Shown here: piece by piece, positions 12,201 through 24,200 of the stretch
Numbering within the stretch: the first letter of the stretch is position 1
Layout of the letters: each line of letters opens with the position of its first letter
Assembly (NCBI GenBank): GCA_013397075.1
Contig: VWZS01009631.1
Coordinates: forward strand, 738,885-802,884
Origin: Rhabdornis inornatus
Lineage: Eukaryota; Chordata; Aves; Passeriformes; Rhabdornithidae
DNA: 64,000 nucleotides
Direction: 5' to 3'
Made by a program: the position numbers and the translations under genes
The notes under the pieces: generated by a model
Seen by the model: only the letters and a program-made list of their open reading frames with translations
What the model was told of the DNA's origin: nothing
Databases searched by the model: none

Positions 12201-15200
12201 ACTTTGAACACTTAAGATTTTGAATATGTTTTCACTAACTTTCCAGTGCGTTGCAGTTCTGGTCCAGAGTGTCCCCCAGGATGTTCTGCTTCCCCATGGG
12301 CTGCAGTTCCATTTGGCACTCCTGGGATCTTACGCTTCTCCTACCAGAAGGAAAAGATATTTCTCATGGGTTTTAGCACTGAAACAGGCTCTGAAAGTTA
12401 AAAGCTTAAACATAAAAATTTTATTTTAAGATTCGTCAGCATAACTTCCTCATAAGCTGTAGAGGAGTTCTATCACAAGACACTTAATAGTAAAAAGAAT
12501 TGTGATTCTTTGAAATTTAAAGAATTGGTCACAAAAAAATCTTGTCTCAGAAAACATTTTAAAGAGTAACGAGCTTTGATCAATTCTTGCAATAAGCTTA
12601 GAAATAAAAAAAAACAAACCATGGCTATTTGGAATAATCAAGGATGATTAATTATCCCTGAATTTAATATCTTTAGATGCAACTGCCTGTATTTACTCAG
12701 GAGAGAACTAGTACTGGACTAAACCGCATATCATCACTATACTGTATGCTTACAAGTCAAGGGTTCTTCTAAAGAATATTAACCTAAAATAAAAAGAGCA
12801 TGAAAAACATAATGTCTCTGCTAAATGCTAAATTAATGAGACTTAAATCTACATAATAAAAATTTATCACAACTTTAAAAAGTGTTTGAATTTTGCACTG
12901 TACAAACCTGAGAGGGAACATTCTTAGGTGGTTCTATTCGAATTGTTGGGTCCCACTCTCCAGGAGGGAGAACAGTAACCTGATCAAGAAACTCATCAAT
13001 TCCAGACACCAAGTCATTACGGTCTTTTGCTTTGTAAGCAACATCATGGAATACCTGTGAAAAATTGAGAAGTATGTGTGGGAGGAAAAAGAGATAGAAA
13101 AAGGAACTCTCTCTAAAATAATGGCCCCTCTTCTCTGAAATAGAGCACACTTTGTAAAGTTCCCACTGAACAAACAATCTCAGCTTCAACTGAAAATAGC
13201 TTCTGGTACATAGCTGTCATAGAAATTCCAACTGCTACAGAAAAACATCCTTATGGCTGCTAAATATTCTAGAGATTTTGCAGCTTAAACAAAATTAAGT
13301 CCACTGGAAAGCAACTGTGTAAAATAGAACCTTATTGGTGAAGATATCTTAGCTTGTGAATATTGTTTCTCATTCTGTTATCCCCTTACAGCAGCATAAT
13401 CTGGGCTGTCACAGGATCATGAAAGGAACTAAAATGTTCGCTGTCATCACCAGAATGATTAGCCACATTTCATCTGAAGGACTGGAGATTCCCTATTACA
13501 CCTCTTCAGTCAGTACAAAACTAAACCATGAATAAAAATACCTCATCTGTCATTAGTGTTGCAATTGATCTTCCAATCTCATGGTACTGTTGGCCTTTAC
13601 CCAATGGTCCAAGAAGGATAAACAAAAATCTGCAAATTAAAGGTAAATTTTAGAAATTGTAAAGGATGGATGGTTGAAATTAATATAAATACTACAGAAA
13701 TATTTATCTAAAATGTGGACTAGAAGAATCTCTCAGATAAACACTATATATAATCTCCTTCAAGATCCTCACACATGCATTTAAACATGAAGCTCTGCTT
13801 AGAAAAAAAAAGTGAAAATAACTTCCAAAAATATATCATAAGCTTAACAGTCAGTCTTGATTGAGACTACCAAAACCTCCTTACATAACAAACCTTAACC
13901 TACATAATAAATGTATGGAATTGTAATCTATGTACAGAACATATTACTTAATTCTGTTAATTCAACGGAATGGTTATGCTTACATAAATTATTGCAATAT
14001 TGGTGAAGTTAAATTAACCCAAATAAAAATAATTTTTAAATAATTTTTACTTCCATTAAGTATCTGGACAGTCTCTACTTGAGGCTGTAGGCAAGCAAAC
14101 TTCTATAAAAGGCAGAGGATTCGTTCCTGAAATAACTAATGAAAATAACTAAAATTCTCAGTTTTGCTAAAATGTAAAAGACAGTATTTTGACGTGTACT
14201 ACTGATTGTCTTTTTTTTTCTTTTTTTCTTTTTTTGTTCTTTTTCTTTCTTTCTTTCTACACACTTTTGCACAACACTTAATTGTCCTAATTTGTCACTC
14301 TTTTTATTTTGACGAAAAATCAAGAAATCTGTTCTTTTCCTTTCGGTGGTTTTTTTTTCTCGTGGGAATCTGCGGGAGGTTACAAGGGAAGGCTTTTTCC
14401 GAAGCCAGTTCAGTCCCTCAGTGTTTCTTATGCACACACAAAAACTAGAAAACATTAAAAAAAGTAATATCCAAAGTAACTACAAAGTACAGTTCAAAGA
14501 AAATGTTACTGTTTATCTGGTTAGAAGCAAGGATCTGAGGCTCAGCATTGTAATTCATAACATGAGTGTCATGTGTGAGTGTCCTGAGTGTCACAAACAA
14601 CTGCAATACGTTACTCCCTACTGTTGGAATTCTACTTTTATAGAAAGTAAAAGGGGGAAGGAGAAAGAGAGACAGAATATGTGTACAAACAAATGCACTT
14701 TTTTTTTTTTAAATAGGAGGGATACTGCAATAATATTTACATCAGTGAACACAGATATGAGAGAATCACTTTGGACTTTTGATCTGAATTAACCCCAGCA
14801 GGGCATAATGTAACCACATATCTATCCCAATGCCTTCTATTTGAATACAAGGTCGTTTTTAGGCTTTCATTTTTTTAATTCCTCATAATTTGTTTTCAGA
14901 ATCTAAGTACTCCATCAGAAAAGTTTAAACTTGGAAAAAATTAATTTAATAAAAATTTGTGGTTAAAAGTCTCACTCCCTACCATGGAAAGCAAATTTTT
15001 GAAGTACAAATTTCTGAAGAACATATTTACAACATCTTCTCCATCTATTCATTCACTATCCTTAGTCAACCAAATCAGTTTGCTTTTTGCCTTTTCTTAA
15101 TTCCTTCCTCATTTTTTTAGTTCTGTACATAATTATGCAGTATCACACAAGTAATTTCAGTTCCAGATGAAATATTCTACGAAGCTGAATATTTCACCTT

Positions 15201-18200
15201 AGTATTTCATCTGGAGTAATACCAGTTTGTCGAGTATAAACTGTGTGTTATAGCCTACATTTCTATATCTGTGAATCTCACAAACCAGCATGTGTCCGAA
15301 TATAGCCACACATCATTTACAGGATGAGCAGAAGGCTGAGAGATGTCTTTGTTAAAGAGCAAACCAAATTCCTCACTCAGTAAATGGCAAAGCTGAGGGT
15401 CACATCACCCTGTCTCCACAAGGTACTCAGGAAAGCACAAAGCAAAATCAGCCCAGCTGTACCTGGTTGGAATTGGAACTTCAGCCAGTCCTGTAAGCAG
15501 CACTGCAGGAGACAACCTAACAAAAGCCACAACAGCACGGTCCAGGAACTCGAGTTCACCGACTAAGATGTTTGATGCTTCAGCTCCAGGTGGTATCTTT
15601 TTCATGAAGTGTAGGTCAACCTGGGAAAAATATATTAAATTACAACCGAAAAGTTAATCACAGGGATGCAATTCCACTGTTATTGTCTGAATATTTTTTT
15701 AATAGAAATGTTTCTCTAAACTAAACTAGACATTAATTTGATTGATCTTTCTTGGAAATAAAGCACTGCAGAATAAATTTACAAAAAAAAGGTATCAAAT
15801 TAAAAAAATATTTTTAAGAATATAGGATTAATTTCCTACTAATGTTTTTTTATATATGTTCATAACAATGTGAATACTTGATAACAATCATAACAGTAGA
15901 CAAAATTAAGACACCTTATTTTTCCATAATTAACAATTCTGGAAATCATTAATTCGGAGATCATTGTTATGTTATTATCTCACTGAGAAGAACACTAGAT
16001 TCCACTACACACAATTTTCCTTTTTCTACTCTGAGATGTATTTTTGTTTTCAGACTTAACAGAAGATAGTTTCCCTTCTGCTGAAAGTAACAGAAAATAA
16101 GCTATTGAGTGTCTCAAGGGCTAACTGAAAGAGTAAAGCAGAAGAAAAACTTTGGAATTTTAGGCAGCAATGTTGACTTTTGCAGGATGATAGAAAAACA
16201 GATACACAGCTTTATCATGACAATGCTATAATAAGCTCAAGGTATTTGCATAGGAATGTATGACTCTAGACTTTACTATCTAACAAAGACTGACATGGAA
16301 TAATAAAGTATATAATGTATGTCTGATTTAATTATGCACCAGTATTGTCTACATTTCAAAATGCATGAATTTTGTCATTTGCTTTCCTTTTATTAATCTA
16401 AACACAACAACAGCAACCAAATCCAATATAAACTGTTAAAGTGGACCATTTTAATGTCTATCTTACAGCCATCTGTCAGTACTAGTTTGCATAGTTTTTG
16501 GTAATATTTAGAAAATTGTTTTCTTGCAAATGGCTCTGGCACTAAATCAGAATCCAGATATAACACAGTTGCCTGTGTAATGAAATCTTGGTTTGCTGAG
16601 ATCACAAAGAGATATCTAATGCTTCCCTAAGCTATGAAAATGACTAAACACCTCATGAAGTTAAACAAGAACAAGATTAACCTGGAAGGTTGGAGACCAA
16701 GTACTTTTTCAAGGTAAATTGAAAAAGTGAGGTAAATTCTCTTTTCCACTGAAATAATGAAATAACTCTTCAGGATTAAATACATAACTAGGGATCACTC
16801 TGCACCTAATTTTGGTGGCACAGGTTATTGTAATTGAGAGGAAGAAAGCAGCCTTTCAGGCATGTAGAAATCTGCATTCCCTGCTGAGTTTACCTTGTGA
16901 ATGGATGGATTTACCATTTAAATGCATTTAACATTTAATAATTAATGTCATATATACAGTATGCTACAGTTGTGACATTGAGGTCCTCTAACATACAGAT
17001 CACAAGATTCAAATTTAAAATAAACATTCGGTGTCCTGTCTACCAGAAAGTATTCCCAGATATTTCCTGTACTATTTATCAGCTTGAGATTCTAATACCA
17101 ATATTGTTTTGGTAGTGAAGAGAGTCCCATTAAAAGTGAAGTAGCTGGCAGAGGAGCAAACTGAGCAAGAACACCCAAACCCCAAAGGTGTCGCTTTTAC
17201 TGCATAATGAGTGGAGGTGGTCCTGGAGTGAATTTATGGCAGTGGTAGAAAATATGTATTTTGAATGCTTCATCTAACCTATCCATAATACATCTTTTAT
17301 CCCAGGTCTTTAGCTGGAGAGACCTGATGTGCATCTTAATCTGCACCTTAACCTGAGTCACATTCTTGACCTGACCCTAAATAGTCCCGGCAAGCTCCAG
17401 TTAAATATAAAACTAAATAACTAATGCAGAGGCCATGGCCCTCTGGGGCAACTCAAAGACTGAAGAGTGGTGGACATCTACCCTGAAACCAAACATAAAT
17501 TGTCATGAAGACAAAATACCCAACATCCCTTCTTAGTAAAACATATTAATCAAAATTATTTATAATCAAATTTATTTATATTAATCAAATTTATTTATAT
17601 TTATTTGTTAAATTTATTTATTTATATATTTTATATAATATTTACATATTTATAACCCAGCTTATAAATAAAAGTTGCTTCACATGATATTTGAAAAACC
17701 AAACTCTGTCAGTGTGAGACGGGGTTTGTATCAGAAATAGTGTTTCCACACAGAGCACAGGAATGTTGCCATGAGAAGGGATGTGGGTACAGTCTCTCTA
17801 TACATTTTGCATTTCAGGACAATTAATGTTCCCTTCAGTCTTTGGCATAAAAAGTAGAAATGAGCCAGACGAAGTTCTTAAACCATCACCCCCATTCTGC
17901 TGTGAAAGGGGTAAAAGTGGTGCTGTGACAGATCACCCCCACATCACCCTGAGAACACGAAGTCCTGGTGGTGGCAGCAGAGGAAGAGGAGTGACACATT
18001 TACAAACAGCACAAACCATCTCTCTCCATGCTACTGAAGTAACTCACTGCTCAAGACAGCTTTCAGTGCCTGCCTCACATTTTTCATACATAGACACCAA
18101 TACGATCAACAGTCTCAATGCTGTATCCAGATTAAGTCAGCTTTTTGAATCAACTCCAAATTTGGAATATTAAATGTATCCCAAGGGAGACAGATTAGCA

Positions 18201-21200
18201 TGGAGAGAAAATGTGAGGTAGCCAAAGGTGCTTTTTTCGTAGAAGATAAATGAAATTAATATCTGGAACAAAATTAGAGCAAGAAATCACAATACTCAAG
18301 GGAAAATTAGTGTACTGCTCTACTTTCCTCTCAATCTGTGCATATAATTCCAATTATAACCGTTGGGAGTTACTGCAATAGCACATTTCAAGGGGAAACT
18401 GCACTTATGCATCTTCAAAAGGATAAATGGATCTATTTAAAGTCAGTTGAAAAGAAAGGTATTAGATTACAATCCTTTACTGTTATTTCATTCCTCCTAA
18501 CAAAAGTTGTTCCTTTCATATTCCTGACATACTTATTGGTATCCATCACTGCTGAGGTTAGAAGAAGATGAAATGTTGATTTCTTCCAGCTAGTTTAAAT
18601 GAAAAGAGCTCTTTTGATCAGCAAAGCAGCAGCACTACAAAAATAATGAGTGAAGGATCAAATGTTGCAGCTCCCATTCTCGTCCAATACAAACAGAACT
18701 GCAGTTAGACGACTGACTGGGATTTGGATCCTACAGCTCTCAAAGCAACTGGAGAAATGTTCAAGAAAAGCACTACTGAAATTTATGTCATTCCCTTCAC
18801 TTCTGCATTGCTCAATTTTGAATAGACAATTTTATTTGTATTTTATATCCTTTACAAATTTTACATCTTGATATTAAAACACTTGCAAAAACAATTAGCT
18901 TTACTTGAGACTTAATATAAATATCACGAAACCAATATTGCACTTTAAAGCATTATAATTTTAGTTTGAAGTATGTTTAAAGGATTAACATTCAATTTTT
19001 AACAACCTGCCACTGTTTATAGATGTTCCCGTAGCCTCTATAGAAATATATTCATAATACATTCCCAGCCAGCCTCCTTTTTGCTCATTGTCATTGACAG
19101 AAAGATCTGTTTCCCCTCTTATTTCAGCCATATACGATTCATAGTCTGGAATGTTCAGTCCAAAATTCAAATGATGGAAATAGCTACTGCTGCTAGGAAA
19201 TAAGTCTGGCACCAGATGGAGCAATCACATAACTCTACTTTTAGCTCAGCTGCACTAACATTAAAATTCAGCAGACTCAAAGTGCTGTTCTTCAGAATTT
19301 TGGTTTGAATCACCTTTCTTCACTTACTCAACCTTTGTTGCATTAATGTGTCAGCTGAAGTCATCTGTCCCTGCCAGGCCTGTCATCTGTATCCATTGTG
19401 ACTGCCTTAGGTGCATACAGACTTCTTACACAAATTAGGATTCTCCTTCACATTAAAGCTGAGAAGCTGTTTGCTTTTCTTTGCTATCTAACATTGAACT
19501 GTCATTGCAATCTCCACTGCTGAACAGTTAACATCTTTTGTAAAGCGTACTGAAATATCTTGGCTTGCCAGAAGAATTAAGTTATAGGTTTACAGAAACA
19601 CATTCTGTTTGAGACATCTGGAATCCATGAGTTCAGGTTATAAAAAGCATAGTTCGCATTCATGCAACACTTCTACAGAAAGCAAAAATCTAAGGTAAAT
19701 GTGAATTATAGGAATTCTGAATTACCTTCCTACTTAGATAATTTTCTGTTAATTTCTAAAATTTCCCCTACAAATATACACCTATGATATTAAATTTATC
19801 TGTGTTCCTAAACTGTGATTTCCTGTTGCATAGAATTTAGAAAGAAAATGTAAGATTATGTTTTATCATGCAGAAACTGCACTGCAGTGTACACAAAACT
19901 TCAATGCTAAAGTAAAATCTATGCTTTACAGTTTTCCTGACTCGCATGGACTCATTTTATTTCATTTTAAATATCTGTTTGGTAGTCAGGAAGCTCTCTT
20001 CACCATCAGCAAACACTTACCTTGCTAAAGTCAACAGTGCTGTTTTCTCTGCTCACATCATTTTTGTTTTCAATACAGGCTGGAGTAGCCTGTGGGGAAA
20101 CAACCTGACCTGCTAAAAGAAATATCATTATTACAGCATACTAACAGTCCTAAAAATAAAGCAACATCTAACAACAGTTATTAGAGTTCTGCATACATTT
20201 CATATCATAGATACATGATGCACCTAAATATGGCACTTTAATTAAAAACTTATTTAGAATAGCACATTCTCAAAAGACAGAACATTCATCATGCACAGTT
20301 AGGAACGTGAGAAGGTAATTGGGAAAATATAAAAGATAGTGTTGGATATTAGAAGACAAAATTTCTATACCTATTAAACCATACAATTTCAAAGATATAC
20401 ATTTGGGGAAAGTCTTGCCTTCACACAGCTTTTTTAAATAATTTGAGGAGCTGCCAATTTTGGGCAATATCTGTCTACAAAAGTAATCCTCATTGACTTA
20501 AATAGGATTACAAATTTTTACGAAGTTACTCATGTGTATAAGAATTATACACATACAACTGATTATAACAACTACAAAAAAACAACATAAAAGTGGACTG
20601 GTATAGAAACAAATATATTGGAAATCAACTGATTTATAAGGCCAGCATAGAAAAATGTGATTATGGACATGTATAAAACAAATGCTTCAGCAAACACATT
20701 TTCCAAAAAATTCCAGTGAGGATTTAGTAAAATATTTTAAAGAAGTTTTAAAAATCTCAAGATGAGAAATGTTTAAATACACCTACGTTTTGTGGAAACA
20801 AAGAGCAAGTCTTTTAACCAGCAAAACTTTGCCGACAAAAGCTCAACAAGAAAAAAACCAAAGTCAAATAACAAGTCTATGCCATATAGAGCATATCTTC
20901 ACTTAATGCCAGCATTGTCCCTGCCCGTGGCCGGAGCCCACTGTGCACACACTGGGGTGTGGGGCCGGCAGTAGGGCAGCACACAAACCCCACAGGGGCA
21001 CAGCCCATGCCCTACTTGCCTTCATTCTTTCTCCCTCTCTGGCATGTCAGAAGCCACACACAGCTCTGAACACCACAATGAAGTACAAGAGAAAGTACCA
21101 AATATATGAGCCAACTATCTCTTACTGCCCTAACACATACCCAGGAATAACTACAGAGTCCAACTGGCCCAGAGTCAGCATCTCGTGCCCAGCATATATT

Positions 21201-24200
21201 TGTTTCCATAGCGAATAAAGTCTCTCATATGACTGAGAAATGATGATGTGAAAACATTGGTTCTGGTGAAAATCAACCTAAACTTGCACAGTAACAAAGA
21301 CCATATGTTCATGATATTTGAAGATGAAGACAGTCAGGAAGTCCTAAGCTAGGCAAATTGTCTGGGCAATTCCAAAAGCCACAGCCTGGCCCCCCACACT
21401 GCAGGGACCCAGCCCTGCAGCCCAGGCACATCCTCAGCCACAGCCAGGACACTGAACAGGACCCAGCCTGGACAGGACCAGAGACCTGCAACAGCACCTC
21501 AGCCACTGCCAAAATGCTGAAGTATCCAGTTTCTGTCACAGCTGAGAAATACAGGAACCCTAAGTCTGGTCATGAATTCCCAGTTGAAACACTTGCTCAA
21601 GGAAAATGCTAGTTTTCATGAAAATCAACATGTCATTTTCCACTAGACAAATCTCCCATGACACAAAACAGGTTTTAGACTCATGTGTGCATCCTAGCAG
21701 CACAGACAGAGATATTGCACTTTGATTAGGTAGTACATTAAGAGAAAGTTTAAAAATATATTTCTAGGAATCTTATTCTTAAATGTATGTATCTTTAAAC
21801 TGCAAGTATTTCCATTTTTCTCTCTGATTCAGGACAAGGACAGATAAAAATAAGAACAGAAATCAGGGCTTTTGTTCGGCTCTACAGTAAAATAAACAGA
21901 GAATGGCGAACAGGCATGACAAGCATGTTTATCTAAGCAAGCAGAATAAAAATAAATTTAGGATTAGAATTTACATATGACAAAAATAAAGGATTGATTT
22001 TAGAAATCCACATATTAATGTAAGTTAAAGGAATTCATATAAAAAGAGGCTAGGAATTCCTAAATGCCACAGGAGACAACTTTTGCAAAACAGAAGCCAG
22101 AAATTATTACATATGCAAGGTATTTATAAACAGCCATTCAATTTGTCTGTTTTAATTAGAACTGAAAGAAAAACAGAGTTCCATCATTGTTAAACCATCA
22201 TCTTTACAATATGTGTTCCAGTGCACTACTTCACATTGCAATTCTTTTTCGGCATTGTTTATTTAGCAGTCCTTAAATTATTTTCACAGGAATCAACCTG
22301 TAGCATTATACCTATGAAAAAGCATTAATATAAAAACAATATAAATTTTATTCCTGTTCTATTCTGGAGATTTTTTTAATGTGACCAAAAAAAAAANNNN
22401 NNNNNNNNNNNNNNAAAAAAAAAAAAAAAATCCTTCCACTTATTTAAATAGAGAAGGCATAAAGTGCTCAGGGAAATTTTCTGCCTTGACCTCCTCCCAA
22501 AAAACGTAAAATCTAGTAATATAAAACCTGCTGACTCTTCATTTTTTTCCTTTTAAACACTCCTCTGTACCCTAAGATGTATGAAAGGGGAAATAGATGT
22601 AATAATTACTCACACAAATATACATATTACAGTATAAAGAAGTTACAGGAAAGTAACAGAAATAGTAGCTCATTATCTTTCTGTTGCTAATTAGGAATTT
22701 ACACTTTTTTCTGGACTCAAAAATTCAAGAAAATGAGAGTAGAGATATCTGCCAGAGAAAAAAATATTGACCAACAAAGGAGTCAAAGCACGGACCACTT
22801 GTTTAAATACTGAAGTTTTAACATCATACTTGCAGGTGTCAAAAGCAATCAGCATAACAATCCAGAGGACTTTTAAACATTGCACCTACCTTTCTTTTAG
22901 GAGAAAAATATGTAAAGATATACATATGAGGAATAAAAAGCCACCACCAGAAAGTATGTGAAGTTTTTAAGAATAGCATATGTTCTTTTTCTGTGCCAAC
23001 AGAAGACCTCAAACTTTGATTTACCCATATGCTGGAGTAATCTGAAAGAACACAAGTTTTACCTTGAGGCAGAAAGACTTGTTTAAATGGCTCTACAGCT
23101 TCAGACTGCTTTCTGCTTCATGGAACAACAAGTTTGGGTTTTTATTGTATTGAATAACAATCAAATATTCAAGGTGGAAACAACAGGTAGTTTCTTTTCA
23201 CAACAAAAAAAAACCACAAAAAAACAAAAAACAAAACAACAACAACAAAAAAAAAACCAAAACAAACAAACAAACAAAAAAAAAACCAACACCAAAGTAA
23301 CCCCAAACTAACTACTATAGCCAGACTTTAAACATTTGTCATGGTTTATTACTTCTTTTGTTTGAGCTGAAGATATGGGATTTAGGCTGCTAAGAAGGAT
23401 GAAAGCTCAAACCATCAACTCCCTGTAAGAGGGAATTAGAGCAGCAACAGCCCCACCATTACACTCTGTCCTGCTCTCTCCTCACCAGTTCCATTTCAGC
23501 ACTCCAAGCAAAATGATTATTTATACGTTGTATGGGGTAAATACAGAATTTTATTCCTCAAGAGTACAATGTCATACTTTGAGTCATTATAAAGCTGAAA
23601 GCTCAATTTATCCTGCAGTCCACCTACATAAAGCATGTGAAGAGCTGCATTCTTCAAGAATTCATCAGAGCCATTCAGACAGTTTTAAGTATCAAATGCA
23701 CAATGTGGTACAATTGAAATATCCAGGGTACATACAAAGGAACTTAATACATGATAAAACCATGCTATAATTGGTGTAACAGCTTTTCTATGTAATAAAA
23801 AGCCAGTATCAGCTTTTAAAATTATGTTTTAAAAAACTGGCATATATAAAAAATGTCTTTTTCAGATAATGTGAAATTGCCAGAGCTTTGACTAGAGCAA
23901 GAATTCACACAAAACACTCTTTCATGCAAAGTCAAGCCACTTATGAATCAAAATAAGGTCCACATTTGTTACAGTAATAGAAGTTTGGCATTTTCGCCAG
24001 TTAGTCCTGGCAAATCTTAAAAAAAATTAATCCCAGTAAATTAATGTTGCATGTAACATATTCTTCCTCCCTCAAATGTAGAAATTAAGACATTTAACTA
24101 TGTGCATTATAGTTATTATTCAAAATACAAGATGTCTCTAGAACAATAATGACAAAAACGCAGAACAATGTAGTCAGACACAAATCACAGTTAATGGAAA

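Noticed and set aside
12220..12429. Plus-strand open frame over the linker exon
   Set aside because: It is the antisense shadow of the SLC4A10 exon at 12240-12340, which is phase-consistent on the minus strand.
14346..14792. Longest plus-strand open frame in the window (148 codons), with a CECPECHKQ stretch
   Set aside because: It starts in T-rich low-complexity sequence, has no family resemblance beyond a chance Cys pattern, and lies inside an SLC4A10 intron on the opposite strand.
15377..15566. Overlapping open frames on both strands at the PPGAEASNIL exon
   Set aside because: Shadows of the real coding frame, explained by the low stop frequency of coding sequence.
17781..18173. Plus-strand open frame of 130 codons
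   Set aside because: No recognisable domain, Ser/Thr-rich chance composition, antisense within an intron.
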